From: JAIBBG01 sp040381475
GTDB lineage: Bacteria; Bacteroidota; Bacteroidia; Flavobacteriales_D; Sanyastnellaceae
Reading direction: 5' to 3'
Length of the DNA: 64,000 nucleotides
NCBI GenBank assembly: GCA_040381475.1
Contig: JBEIHH010000001.1
Location: 1-64,000 of the forward strand
Shown in pieces: positions 26,067 to 34,861 of the stretch (positions within the stretch are counted from its first letter, which is position 1; each line of letters opens with the position of its first letter). The position numbers were made by a program, and so were the translations under genes. The notes under the pieces were generated by a model. That model was not told where the DNA came from. It did no database searches and saw only the letters and a program-made list of their open reading frames with translations.

Positions 26067-26768
26067 ATGGCTCTGTTTTACCATGAACTGGCACAGCCGG
26101 ACGCCAAGCTCGAACTTGATATTCAGGAAGCCACCCACATCAGCCGTGTTCTGAGAATGAAAGATGGTGACCTGATCTGGCTAACCGATGGAAAGGGCTT
26201 GAAGATTTCAGCTGCTATCGAGTTAGGCAAGAAATCCGTTGTGGCGAATGTATCCGAATCCGGTCAGATGATGCCTGAAGAATCACAACTTACTATGGCC
26301 ATCGCTCCTACTAAAAATAATGAACGTCTTGAGTGGTTTGTGGAAAAGGCTGTTGAGATTGGCATTCGGAAAATTCAGCTCATTCATTGTAAACACAGCG
26401 AAAGGCCAACTCTGAAAACGGATAGGCTGCATCGAGTTGCTATCTCGGCCATGAAGCAAAGTCAACGATATTACCTGCCTGAAATTTTACCGATCATGCC
26501 TTACGCAGAATGGATGGCATCGATTGAAAGAGAAAATAATTTTATTGCACATTGTCTTGCTTCACGTCAGCGAAAATTACTCCGCGATGCACTTCAGCCG
26601 GGTATGCCTTCCTGCATCGCAATTGGGCCTGAGGGTGATTTTTCTTCAGATGAAATAGAAAGTGCCTGTTCCAAAGGTTTTGTTGAGGTAAGTCTTGGAA
26701 AGGCCAGATTGAGAACAGAAACTGCGGCACTCGCTGCCGTTCATACATTTGAACTTATCAATCAATAA
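26067..26768 (+). CDS. rsmE: 16S rRNA (uracil(1498)-N3)-methyltransferase
   Basis: A 233-residue SPOUT-class methyltransferase that methylates U1498 of 16S rRNA in the assembled 30S subunit. N-terminal PUA-like domain (ATHISRVLRMKDGDLIWLTDGKG), then the SPOUT knot with KNNERLEWFVEKAVEIGI, SERPTLKTDRLHRVAISAMKQSQR, and the SAM-binding IAIGPEGDFSSDEI and SLGKARLRTETAALAAV. Length is normal. It follows the barrel gene directly and its end lies about 10 nt before the next small gene. Confidence 0.96.
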   Translation: MALFYHELAQPDAKLELDIQEATHISRVLRMKDGDLIWLTDGKGLKISAAIELGKKSVVANVSESGQMMPEESQLTMAIAPTKNNERLEWFVEKAVEIGIRKIQLIHCKHSERPTLKTDRLHRVAISAMKQSQRYYLPEILPIMPYAEWMASIERENNFIAHCLASRQRKLLRDALQPGMPSCIAIGPEGDFSSDEIESACSKGFVEVSLGKARLRTETAALAAVHTFELINQ

Positions 26769-26778
26769 AAAATCCTTC

Positions 26779-27126
26779 ATGTTTAAATCGATCTTGAAAG
26801 TTGCGATGCTCATTTTGGCAGTATTGCTGGTTGTAGCCTGGTTTACCAACCCTGAAAAGGAGGATTTTGCATTAAGAATAAAAATGGAACTTGACAAAGA
26901 GGTTAACAGCAATAACGATAATCCGGCTTTGCAATACATTGCGGAAATTGGTCTTAAGTTCACCAAACATGTTGCTGAAAAAATGATGGTCAGAAAAAAC
27001 TATGGCATATGTTCCATTTTTGTCATCTCTCTGCCTGATGGTGATTATTCTTATCTCGGAGCATTTGGCAACTACTTTCCTTTACAGACAAAGAACCCAC
27101 TTGACCAAATCAACAAGCACAAATAA
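26779..27126 (+). CDS. Small membrane-anchored protein (DUF4359-like)
   Basis: A 115-residue protein with one N-terminal TM segment (SILKVAMLILAVLLVVAWF) immediately followed by TNPEKEDFALRIK. That pattern (TNP-x-x-DF after the TM) recalls the DUF4359 family; the C-terminal IFVISLPDGDYSYLGAFGNYFPL also fits. Function unknown. The ATG at 26779 (MFKSILK) is preferred over an upstream ATG inside rsmE. It is followed 1 nt later by the GH20 gene. Confidence 0.6.
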   Translation: MFKSILKVAMLILAVLLVVAWFTNPEKEDFALRIKMELDKEVNSNNDNPALQYIAEIGLKFTKHVAEKMMVRKNYGICSIFVISLPDGDYSYLGAFGNYFPLQTKNPLDQINKHK

Positions 27127-27127
27127 A

Positions 27128-29416
27128 ATGAAAGTTTTTTCTCTTGTTGTGGCCATTGTTATGGCAAATTATGTCTTTGCCCAGCACCACATCATACCAG
27201 CTCCGTCTTCTTATCTGGCGTCATCAGGTAATTTTATTCCGAATGAAAAAACTATCATCCTTGTAGATGGGCCATGCATTGATGAAGCAAATCTTCTCGC
27301 TGATTTGCTCAAATCGCAAACGGGTAAGAATTTTCTGGTGGATGATGGAACCCTGAATCCTGGTAACAATTATATCTTATTGCAATGTCAGGAAAAAGCA
27401 AAATCAATACCTGATCTTCCCGGAGATATCGAAAAGAGAATTAACACCAAACCTGCCGGTGCTTATCAGATGAAAATTTTCCCCGACAGAATTATCCTGT
27501 CTGCAAAAGACAGAGAGGGAATTTTTTACGGGATTATGACGATAAAACAGATCATCCTGAATCCGACTAATCTGAAAAAACCGCATCAGGATATTGGCTT
27601 ACCATGCGCTGCGATAAGGGATGAACCTGTCTTCCCTCATCGGGGGCTTTTGCTTGATTGTTGCCGCCATTTCATGAGCAAAGAATTCATTCTCAAGTAT
27701 GTCGATTTGCTTGCCTTGTACAAGATGAATGTGTTTCATTGGCACCTCACAGAGGACCAGGGTTGGAGAATTCAAATCGACAAGTATCCTTTACTTACTG
27801 AAGTCGGAGCCTGGCGCCGTGAGGGTGATGGAACAACGTATGGTGGTTTTTACACCAAATCGGATATCCGCGAAATTGTTGCATACGCCCAAAGCCGGCA
27901 CATTACGGTCATCCCGGAAATTGAAATGCCCGGACATTCGCTGGCTGCGATTGCTGCTTATCCGACACTCGGGTGCACCGGTGAGCAAGTGCACGTGGAA
28001 AATAATTGGGGAGTATTCAAGGATATATACTGCGCTGGTGATGAAGAATCTTTTGTTTTTCTAACGGATGTTCTCGCAGAAGTTTGTGATCTTTTCCCAT
28101 CTCCTTTTATTCACATAGGCGGTGATGAAGCTCCAAAATTTCGTTGGGAGCAATGTGAAAGATGTCAACGCAGGATCAAAGAACTGGGACTGGCAAATGA
28201 GGCAGAACTTCAGACATACTTTATCGAACGCATCGCTGCTTTCCTTGCGACAAAAGGGAAAAAAATCATTGGTTGGGATGAAATTCTCGAAGGAGGAATT
28301 CCTGCTGATGCAATCATTCAAAGCTGGAGAGGAATGGAAGGTGGAATGAGAGCTGCACTTGAAGGTCACGGGGTAGTTATGTCGCCTACAAGCCATTGTT
28401 ATTTTGACTATGGTCTTGAATCGACCGATTTGCGTGAGGTCTATGAATTTGATCCTGTGCCTGCAGGCCTGACGGCTTTGCAGCAGACAAACATTCTTGG
28501 TGGTGAATGCAACATGTGGACCGAACATGCGCCGCAGGAATTGGTCGATAGCAAAGTATTCCCAAGAATGCTTGCTATTTCTGAGGTATTGTGGACATAC
28601 CCCCAAGACCGGAATTACGATGAGTTTTATAACAGGGTTAAAACTCACTTTGATATACTTGATGACCTTGGCGTGCAATACGGATTCCCGGTAGTGCCTG
28701 TAAATGTGATTCAGAACCACTCGGGACAGGAAGCAATCCAGGTAAAGGTGAAGGGGGCTTTTGAAGGCGTCGAAGTCCGTGCCGCTGTTTTTCCTGCAAT
28801 CGGAGAGATACCGCAAAGTGATCTTGTTGCCTTATCAACGGTTGATTCTTTCACCATCAACTCTCCTTCTCAGCTTGTGGTTAAAACTTCGTTCAGAGGG
28901 AAAGAATACCCAGGTCTTATTCGCAGATACTATTCTCCTCATTCAGCTATGGCAGGCAAGGTGGAGTTAGCCGAGCCTTTTTCTCCTTACTATCCGGCCG
29001 GAGGCAACAATGCACTTGCGGATGGCTTTCTTGGAAGTGACAATTTCCGTGATGGTTTCTGGCAAGGCCTCTCTGGCAAGGAAATGAAGGTTACCGTTGA
29101 TATGGGAAAAACCATCGATGTAACAACGATCTCAAGCAGATTTTTCCATTATGGAAATGCCTGGATTTTCAGGCCGAACCTTGTAATTTTCGAGATCAGC
29201 AGAGATGGCGTAGAATGGAAAAATGTTGGAACGGTTCATGCGAATTCGGATGAAAAGTCATCAGGCGAATTTGTTGTTCCTTATGAGTTGAAAGTTTCTC
29301 CTCAAAAGGCACGTTTCATAAGAATGACCGCAAAGAATTATGGGTTGAATCCGGATTGGCACGACGCACCTGGTGAACCTACCTGGCTTTTCTGCGATGA
29401 GCTCGTGGTGAAATAA
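27128..29416 (+). CDS. Beta-N-acetylhexosaminidase (GH20)
   Basis: A 762-residue secreted glycoside hydrolase family 20 enzyme that removes terminal GlcNAc/GalNAc from chitin fragments or glycans. Signal peptide ~1-20 (NYVFAQ). The GH20b-like alpha/beta domain (~25-150) precedes the TIM barrel with RGLLLDCCRHFMSKEF, NVFHWHLTEDQGWRI, and the catalytic Asp-Glu pair D333-E334 in HIGGDEAPKF. After the barrel come a beta-sandwich and a discoidin-like (F5/8 type C) segment near the C-terminus (VTVDMGKTIDVTTISSRFF, FIRMTAKNYG). No T9SS sorting domain is seen, so it may be periplasmic. Confidence 0.94.
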   Translation: MKVFSLVVAIVMANYVFAQHHIIPAPSSYLASSGNFIPNEKTIILVDGPCIDEANLLADLLKSQTGKNFLVDDGTLNPGNNYILLQCQEKAKSIPDLPGDIEKRINTKPAGAYQMKIFPDRIILSAKDREGIFYGIMTIKQIILNPTNLKKPHQDIGLPCAAIRDEPVFPHRGLLLDCCRHFMSKEFILKYVDLLALYKMNVFHWHLTEDQGWRIQIDKYPLLTEVGAWRREGDGTTYGGFYTKSDIREIVAYAQSRHITVIPEIEMPGHSLAAIAAYPTLGCTGEQVHVENNWGVFKDIYCAGDEESFVFLTDVLAEVCDLFPSPFIHIGGDEAPKFRWEQCERCQRRIKELGLANEAELQTYFIERIAAFLATKGKKIIGWDEILEGGIPADAIIQSWRGMEGGMRAALEGHGVVMSPTSHCYFDYGLESTDLREVYEFDPVPAGLTALQQTNILGGECNMWTEHAPQELVDSKVFPRMLAISEVLWTYPQDRNYDEFYNRVKTHFDILDDLGVQYGFPVVPVNVIQNHSGQEAIQVKVKGAFEGVEVRAAVFPAIGEIPQSDLVALSTVDSFTINSPSQLVVKTSFRGKEYPGLIRRYYSPHSAMAGKVELAEPFSPYYPAGGNNALADGFLGSDNFRDGFWQGLSGKEMKVTVDMGKTIDVTTISSRFFHYGNAWIFRPNLVIFEISRDGVEWKNVGTVHANSDEKSSGEFVVPYELKVSPQKARFIRMTAKNYGLNPDWHDAPGEPTWLFCDELVVK

Positions 29417-29428
29417 GGAGATAGGAGA

Positions 29429-29779
29429 TTAAAGGTGCATGAATTCCTTCTTGGCAAGCAGTTGTTCCTTGGACTCGCGATGATCCGGGTCGTCTACACA
29501 ACAATCAACCGGGCATACCGCTGCACATTGTGGTTCATCATGGAAGCCCACACATTCAGTGCACTTATCTGAAACTATGTAATAAACGTCCATGCTCACT
29601 GGCGTATTGTTGCCGTCAGCATCAATCTCTTTATTGCTATTGAGTGGATTGATAATACCGCGCAGCCCGGTGCCGTCAGAGAATTTCCATTCTGCGCCAC
29701 CTTCGTATATCGCATTATTCGGACATTCCGGTTCGCATGCACCGCAATTAATGCATTCGTCTGTGATTATGATAGCCAT
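29429..29779 (-). CDS. 2[4Fe-4S] ferredoxin (Alvin/YfhL type)
   Basis: A 116-residue ferredoxin. Cluster one is CINCGACEPECP. Cluster two has the longer spacing CTECVGFHDEPQCAAVCP (CX2CX8CX3C), the hallmark of Allochromatium-type 2[4Fe-4S] ferredoxins, followed by two more Cys and an acidic/Lys-rich tail. A ~25-residue insert with EGGAEWKFSDGTGL lies between the clusters. The ATG at 29779 (MAIIITDE) is used; codons further upstream are in the promoter. It is an electron carrier; the partner is unknown. Divergent from the acyl-CoA reductase gene. Confidence 0.93.
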   Translation of the reverse strand: MAIIITDECINCGACEPECPNNAIYEGGAEWKFSDGTGLRGIINPLNSNKEIDADGNNTPVSMDVYYIVSDKCTECVGFHDEPQCAAVCPVDCCVDDPDHRESKEQLLAKKEFMHL

Positions 29780-29793
29780 AGTGTTATGCTCTG

Positions 29794-29801
29794 TAATTTT
29801 G
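29794..29801 (+). promoter_or_regulatory. -7 element (TAATTTTG) for the acyl-CoA reductase gene
   Basis: TAATTTTG fits TAnnTTTG and is 23 nt before the ATG at 29825. It faces the minus-strand element at 29807-29814, only 5 nt away. Confidence 0.6.
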
Positions 29802-29806
29802 CGCGG

Positions 29807-29814
29807 CAAAAATA
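29807..29814 (-). promoter_or_regulatory. -7 element (TATTTTTG) for the ferredoxin gene
   Basis: On the minus strand TATTTTTG fits TAnnTTTG, 27 nt before the ferredoxin ATG. With the plus-strand element at 29794-29801 it forms a near-palindrome, so the two transcripts would start inside each other's promoter. Confidence 0.6.
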
Positions 29815-29824
29815 AGGTGTCGAC

Positions 29825-30889
29825 ATGGATGTAATCAAACAACGCATATCAACGTTTGTTCAGTTGGGCAAAACAATGAGAGAACTTGCCATGGGCGATA
29901 CCTGGCCCGGTTTTGCCTGCGGTCTGAGTGAACAGGAATTCAAAGACTTTCGGAATATCATCTCGTCGCATATTCACTACAACGGATGGTTTACAGAAGA
30001 AAATATTCACCGGTCACTACTTGCCTGGAGTGAGGCATTGACAGAGGAAAATTTGTTGAAATGGTTAGGGTCATATAAACTGCAGAACCCTGTGCAGCCT
30101 AAGAAAGTGGCGATAATCTGTGCCGGAAATATTCCAATGGTTGGTTTGCATGATTTGATTTCTGTTCTGATAACCGGGAATATTGCGTTAATCAAATTGT
30201 CTTCCGACGACAACAAACTGATTCCGGCAATTATGCAGGTTTATGCCAGTCTGAACCCGGATGAAGCGGATCATGTGGTATTTTCGGATGAAAAGTTGAG
30301 AGGGCACGAGGCGCTTATTGCCACCGGCAGTAACAATACTTCAAGATATTTCTCATATTATTTCCGGTATGTGCCTCATATCATCAGGAAAAGCAGAACC
30401 AGCGTAGCTATTCTTCGAGGTAATGAGTCGAAAGAAGATCTGAAAAAACTGGGAAATGATATTTTCGATTATTATGGATTGGGGTGCAGGAATGTTTCGA
30501 AAGTGTATATGCCTGTGGGATTTGATCTGGACAAGTTGTTTCAAGCGATCTATGATTTTCATCCAATCATCAACCACAACAAGTACGCCAACAACTACGA
30601 TTATAACAAGGCTGTGTGGCTTCTGAACCAGGAGCAATTGCTCGACAATGGTTTTATTCTGCTGAAACAGGAAAGCAGGATCCATTCGCCAACGGGCTCG
30701 CTCTATTATGAATACTACAGTGACGAATCAGGACTTATGGCTTCTCTGAAGACTCAAAATGAGGAACTACAGTGTATTATTGGTAGTTCAGAGATTCCAT
30801 TTGGTCAAAGCCAAAAACCGCAACTTTGGGATTATGCAGACAATGTGGACACTATCCGATTTCTTACCTCGCTGAACATCAAGGATTAG
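29825..30889 (+). CDS. Acyl-CoA reductase (LuxC family)
   Basis: A 354-residue NAD(P)H-dependent acyl-CoA/acyl-ACP reductase of the LuxC family, producing fatty aldehydes. The dinucleotide-binding half has VAIICAGNIPMVGLHDLI and LIKLSSDDNKLIP. The presumed catalytic Cys is in YYGLGCRNVSKVYMP. Shorter than LuxC of luminous bacteria (~480) but typical for the Bacteroidota form. No luxD, luxE or luciferase gene is nearby, so light production is not implied. The aldehydes could feed wax-ester or other lipid metabolism. The neighbouring ferredoxin is divergent and may be functionally unrelated. Confidence 0.9.
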   Translation: MDVIKQRISTFVQLGKTMRELAMGDTWPGFACGLSEQEFKDFRNIISSHIHYNGWFTEENIHRSLLAWSEALTEENLLKWLGSYKLQNPVQPKKVAIICAGNIPMVGLHDLISVLITGNIALIKLSSDDNKLIPAIMQVYASLNPDEADHVVFSDEKLRGHEALIATGSNNTSRYFSYYFRYVPHIIRKSRTSVAILRGNESKEDLKKLGNDIFDYYGLGCRNVSKVYMPVGFDLDKLFQAIYDFHPIINHNKYANNYDYNKAVWLLNQEQLLDNGFILLKQESRIHSPTGSLYYEYYSDESGLMASLKTQNEELQCIIGSSEIPFGQSQKPQLWDYADNVDTIRFLTSLNIKD

Positions 30890-30950
30890 AAATTGTTATT
30901 ATTCGGGAATCTTTGTTCCTTTTGTGTCAAGATTAAGCTGTAGGCTTCAG

Positions 30951-30958
30951 TAATTTTG
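30951..30958 (+). promoter_or_regulatory. -7 element (TAATTTTG) before the lipoprotein gene
   Basis: TAATTTTG matches TAnnTTTG, 18 nt before the ATG at 30977. A TTTG lies upstream at 30921-30924 but 26 nt away, longer than usual. Confidence 0.5.
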
Positions 30959-30976
30959 CATTCCTTCAAAACCGCT

Positions 30977-32149
30977 ATGAATAAATTTTGGATTTTCTGC
31001 TCTTTCGTTGTTCTTGGTCTGATGTCATGCGAGACTGACGTAGACTTGAATGCGCCTTACAAAAATACCACGGTAGTGTTTGCTTTGCTCGATCCGGATG
31101 CAAATGGTGACAATGCGATCAACCTGCTCGACACGCAATGGGTTCGTATCAACAAAACTTTTATTGGTGAAGGTGATAACAATGTTTACGCAGCCATACG
31201 TGATAGTTCGGAGTATGATGAGGAGGATTTTGAAAGCAAGGTAGTGCAGCGAATAGTTGACGGAGAAGTAATCGAGGAATATCAACTGATAGCTAAAGAC
31301 GTTGCGAATCGTGATATGACTTCTGGTGGTATTTTTTATGGTCCGGAGCAAACAGTTTATTATTTCCTCCCCAGTGCCCCCGGTCTGAATCAAAATTCAT
31401 CATACCGTATCGTATTGAAATTCAAAGATGGAAGAGAAGTTACCGGTGAAACTGCAGTTGTAAGTTACGGCAGTTTTGCTTGGATAACTCCACAGGCAAA
31501 TGCAACGCTTATCATGGCTAACGTCGCCAGCACGGGAGGGGTATTGTTCACCCCTGAGGTTTCTGTGCGCTGGAATGCTGCTTCTAACGCGAACGTTTAT
31601 GACGCCAGATTGAGGTTTCACTACACAGAATTGCTTTACGACAATGACGGTCAGCAAGGAACTCCTATCAGCACCACCGCAAAGTATATCGATTATTTTC
31701 TTGGTAGTGTAAGCAAAACAGTGATTCTTTCCGGTGAACAACTGAAGCTCACTTTTGATGGTGAATCTTTTTACGCCTTGCTGAAAAATAATCTTGAGAT
31801 AAATCCGAGAATTCGTCGCATCATAGGTAACTATGATGTAATTGACCAGCGCACCGAGTGTTTTGATCTGTTACTTACCATGGGTAATGATGATCTGAAG
31901 TCCTATATTGAAGTGAATAGTCCTGCAACCGGTATCGTGCAGGAACGACCTATTTATACAAACATCAACAATGGTATTGGGTTGTTTGCATCCCGCGGAT
32001 CACGAAACCTTACGAATTTACCATTGATCGCGATCGATAACAACAATCAGGAAAACCCAGGTAATCTATTTGCTTTTGAAAGTGAACTTGTTATAGGTCT
32101 TAATTTTTGTGACCCCAATGGAAGTTCTCCCCTCACTTGTAACGATTAG
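30977..32149 (+). CDS. Outer-envelope lipoprotein, unknown (DUF4249-like)
   Basis: A 390-residue lipoprotein. The leader ends VVLGLMSCETDVDLNAPY (lipobox Cys ~18). The mature part is beta-rich with Ig-like stretches (TVVFALLDPDANGDNA, WVRINKTFIGEGDNNVYA, YRIVLKFKDGREVTGETAVV). The opening 'C-E-T-D-V-D-L-N-A-P-Y' and overall plan resemble DUF4249-type lipoproteins of Bacteroidota, which often accompany TonB-dependent receptors; no such receptor is in the window. ATG 30977 is preferred, giving a normal lipoprotein signal. Confidence 0.65.
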   Translation: MNKFWIFCSFVVLGLMSCETDVDLNAPYKNTTVVFALLDPDANGDNAINLLDTQWVRINKTFIGEGDNNVYAAIRDSSEYDEEDFESKVVQRIVDGEVIEEYQLIAKDVANRDMTSGGIFYGPEQTVYYFLPSAPGLNQNSSYRIVLKFKDGREVTGETAVVSYGSFAWITPQANATLIMANVASTGGVLFTPEVSVRWNAASNANVYDARLRFHYTELLYDNDGQQGTPISTTAKYIDYFLGSVSKTVILSGEQLKLTFDGESFYALLKNNLEINPRIRRIIGNYDVIDQRTECFDLLLTMGNDDLKSYIEVNSPATGIVQERPIYTNINNGIGLFASRGSRNLTNLPLIAIDNNNQENPGNLFAFESELVIGLNFCDPNGSSPLTCND

Positions 32150-32201
32150 ACCGTGGATGAGCTTACCACCGGCACAGATGGTTCCCCTCGTTATCCTATC
32201 A

Positions 32202-33260
32202 TTACTGCTTCAATAGTTTGATGTGTTGTTTGTGCTGACCGTTTTCAACACGAATAAGATATTGTCCCGATGAGAGTTCGGACATTTCAAGTGTCATGGA
32301 ATTCGTGAATTGGCCATTGCTGATCAGTCTTCCTGATGAAGCATACAGACTGTATTTATATGTTTCTGAATTATTACCGATTAGCATTGCTTGATCTTCC
32401 GTCGGATTGGGATAAACTGCAACGATATGATTGTCTGCCGACTCGTTCACAGCAATATCCTCAATTAAGTCTGCCGTCTGTATTGTTGTCACTGTTCCTC
32501 CGTTCGTAGTTATGCGAAGAATGGGTACTATAAACTCGGTACTTATCCAATCATAGACAATGGACTCAGGGCGATCAAATGCAATGCCGCCTCCGAGGAA
32601 TTCAACATAAATAGAATCCGTTGCATTCACAACAGATCGCACACGCAAGACCTCAAAACTTTGATCCCAGATATTGATTGTGCCCCATCCATCACAAACA
32701 TATTCACGGGTTTGATCCAAACCATAAAAGCCCAGTGTGGGTATTTCGAACTGAAGTTCCGAATCAGATGAACCGGCAGTTCCGAAAGTCAGCGGAATAT
32801 CATAAATCACATCGCGGTCATCCATTTGCGCGATGAGTGGAACACCATTGATGGAAGACAAAACACCGGTGATTGCATAAACATCTCCACTGTTTTTATA
32901 AACCTGATAAGACTCTTCGAATGATATAGCACCGACATCAGCCTGCTCGAAACCAATTCCATAATCGGAATCATACTCAGGATAAAATGGATTATTGAAA
33001 ATCGCCTGATCAATGAATGATAAATCAGACAAGGTGAAGCACGGAATTCCAGCATTCAGGTTCAGTGGTTGCAATATTTCGCTACTGAAATTCCACTCAT
33101 GATTGGGCCCGGTATCTTCCAGATCATAATCCTCGGACAACGTTGCGTTTCTTGTTATGAGAGTATCACCATCATATGGTAAATGATTGTGTTCAATGCT
33201 TATCTGGGCAGAAGAGTAGATGGATAAGCTCAATACAAGTGATAGGAAAACGTGTTTCAT
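32202..33260 (-). CDS. Secreted protein with T9SS type A sorting domain
   Basis: A 352-residue secreted protein. Signal peptide ~1-18 (LSIYSSAQ). A ~250-residue beta-rich passenger of unknown type follows (NHEWNFSSEILQPLNLNAG, YVCDGWGTINIWDQSFEVLRVRS). The last ~75 residues form the T9SS type A (Por secretion) sorting domain: IVAVYPNPTEDQAMLIG, YSLYASSGRLISNG, MSELSSGQYLIRVENG and HIKLLKQ. It is exported and anchored or released by the type IX system. It stands alone; the 233-nt region upstream contains no gene. Confidence 0.88.
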   Translation of the reverse strand: MKHVFLSLVLSLSIYSSAQISIEHNHLPYDGDTLITRNATLSEDYDLEDTGPNHEWNFSSEILQPLNLNAGIPCFTLSDLSFIDQAIFNNPFYPEYDSDYGIGFEQADVGAISFEESYQVYKNSGDVYAITGVLSSINGVPLIAQMDDRDVIYDIPLTFGTAGSSDSELQFEIPTLGFYGLDQTREYVCDGWGTINIWDQSFEVLRVRSVVNATDSIYVEFLGGGIAFDRPESIVYDWISTEFIVPILRITTNGGTVTTIQTADLIEDIAVNESADNHIVAVYPNPTEDQAMLIGNNSETYKYSLYASSGRLISNGQFTNSMTLEMSELSSGQYLIRVENGQHKQHIKLLKQ

Positions 33261-33493
33261 TTAGAATAAGATTATCGTTGGTTGTTGCTTTGTTGTTGAA
33301 TGTATCTTTCTATTACATGCAATAATAATGAGGAATGCGACCTGTGCGTTAATAAAATGTCAGCAAAAGAGTTTGCAATAGTTAAGTTCATTGCTACTCG
33401 CTTTGTCTACATTCGCATGGTGATTGCATACTGATTGATACAATGTAGCACTCACGTTGATTAACCAACCAACCAACTAACTTACGATACCCT

Positions 33494-33766
33494 ATGAATC
33501 TGGATAAATACGACTACGTTATTCTGGACATTATTCAGGCTTATAAACGCCATAATAAAAATGAACTCATCAAACTTAGTCAGCTCGAAACAGCCTTCTG
33601 GAGTCGTATTGAACATGATGACGCCCAGGCCACACGCAGCGCCCAATTGGGAGAACGTGTAGCCAATCTTTATCTGGAGGGCTATATCATGAACAAGAGT
33701 AATTTGGGATACCGGCTTACAAAAAAGGGTAAAGAAGAATTGTCTTTTCAGGAGCTCGACGCCTGA
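33494..33766 (+). CDS. Small winged-helix-like protein, unknown
   Basis: A 90-residue cytosolic protein. The C-terminal half (LGERVANLYLEGYIMNKSNLGYRLTKKGKEELSF) reads like a winged-helix recognition helix and wing: helix, then 'GYIxxx...GYRLTxKGKEEL'. This pattern is common in small transcription regulators, but no family is certain. The upstream gap (33261-33493) contains a short AACC microrepeat just before the start and no clear promoter. Confidence 0.55.
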   Translation: MNLDKYDYVILDIIQAYKRHNKNELIKLSQLETAFWSRIEHDDAQATRSAQLGERVANLYLEGYIMNKSNLGYRLTKKGKEELSFQELDA

Positions 33767-33812
33767 AATATTCCGACACAATGCTGATTGATATTTGTCG
33801 TTCCTATCTGCG

Positions 33813-34337
33813 ATGAAATCAGTTTCTGTAATCGCAGTGCTTTCATGTTTTGCGTTCACCTTGAATCAGGGTACTACATTTCCCCTAATGCAAGGCGAAA
33901 CCCTCGACGGGAAAACTGTATCACTGCCGTCTGTTTGCAGAGGAAAGAAAGCGGTAATAGGACTGGCATATAGCGAAAAGGCTCAGGAAGCGCTTGCAAG
34001 CTGGCACGAACCAATGTTTGACAAGTTCGTTGCAAAGGTGGGGATGTTCGATGGCGATTATGATGTCCGGTTGTTCTTCGTTCCTATGTTCATTGGTCTG
34101 AAACAGGCTGCATATCAAACAACCCTTAAAAAACTGAGATCGGAGAATAGAAAGGATCTATATCCATATGTGGTTTTTTACAAAGGAGAGCTTGAACCAT
34201 ATGATTCCGAATTGGGAATGAAAGACAAAACTTTGCCTTATTTTTTTGTTCTGGATGAGCAGGGCAAAATACTATACAACTGTACCGGGGGCTATTCTGA
34301 CAAAAAAATGGAGGATATTGAAGCTGCGCTTCACTAA
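33813..34337 (+). CDS. Thioredoxin-fold-like secreted protein without CXXC
   Basis: A 174-residue protein with an N-terminal hydrophobic signal (SVIAVLSCFAFTLNQG). The mature domain begins FPLMQGETLDGKTVSLPSV, the usual opening of AhpC/TSA-like thioredoxin folds, and later has LPYFFVLDEQGKILYNCTGG, the usual edge strand and cis-Pro region. The redox CXXC is missing, as in some ATP10-like or structural members. ATG 33813 is used because the frame otherwise begins with TTG. Role unknown. Confidence 0.6.
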   Translation: MKSVSVIAVLSCFAFTLNQGTTFPLMQGETLDGKTVSLPSVCRGKKAVIGLAYSEKAQEALASWHEPMFDKFVAKVGMFDGDYDVRLFFVPMFIGLKQAAYQTTLKKLRSENRKDLYPYVVFYKGELEPYDSELGMKDKTLPYFFVLDEQGKILYNCTGGYSDKKMEDIEAALH

Positions 34338-34359
34338 ACGAAATCAGGAAGACAAACAA

Positions 34360-34857
34360 TCAGACCCAACTCTCCTCAAGTTCTCTGCGGAGATCAATCA
34401 TTCGCAATGCTGTGACCGCAGCTTCCACGCCTTTGTTGCCCTTTGATCCTCCGCTGCGCTCTCTCGATTGCTCAATATTGTTGTCTGTCAGCACTCCGAA
34501 AATTACAGGCTTCGAGTGTTTGATAGCAACTTGCTGGACTGCATTGGCGCAGGCCTGACTGATAAACTCGAAATGAGGTGTCTCGCCCTTTATGATGCTG
34601 CCGATGCAGATAATCGCTTCTACATTTTTATTGCGCATGAGAATGTCTGCAGCTAAAGGCAATTCAAAACTCCCAGGAACATTTACTACCTTGATATTGT
34701 CGAGGGAAGCACCGCAATCTGTCAGTGCCTCAATACAGCCTCTGAACAGATTATTGGTAATGTCGCTGTTCCATTCAGAAACAACAATCCCGATGCGCAT
34801 TGTCCGTGCATCGGGAAGTGTCGCTTTATCATATAAAGACAGATCGTTGGTCGCCAT
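34360..34857 (-). CDS. ribH: 6,7-dimethyl-8-ribityllumazine synthase
   Basis: A 165-residue lumazine synthase, the penultimate step of riboflavin synthesis. Family motifs: IGIVVSEWNSDITNNLFRGC (substrate-binding Trp), VPGSFELPLAAD, CIGSIIKGETPHFEFI with the catalytic His, and FGVLTDNNIEQSRERSGG. The C-terminus KGVEAAVTALRMIDL is normal. Other rib genes are not nearby and no FMN riboswitch is seen. It lies 4 nt after the TPR gene and is likely cotranscribed with it. Confidence 0.96.
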   Translation of the reverse strand: MATNDLSLYDKATLPDARTMRIGIVVSEWNSDITNNLFRGCIEALTDCGASLDNIKVVNVPGSFELPLAADILMRNKNVEAIICIGSIIKGETPHFEFISQACANAVQQVAIKHSKPVIFGVLTDNNIEQSRERSGGSKGNKGVEAAVTALRMIDLRRELEESWV

Positions 34858-34861
34858 AGAA

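Noticed and set aside
33464..33486. AACC/AACT microrepeat before the small winged-helix gene
   Set aside because: Only four or five imperfect units and no structure; short repeats of this size are expected by chance in a gap of this length.
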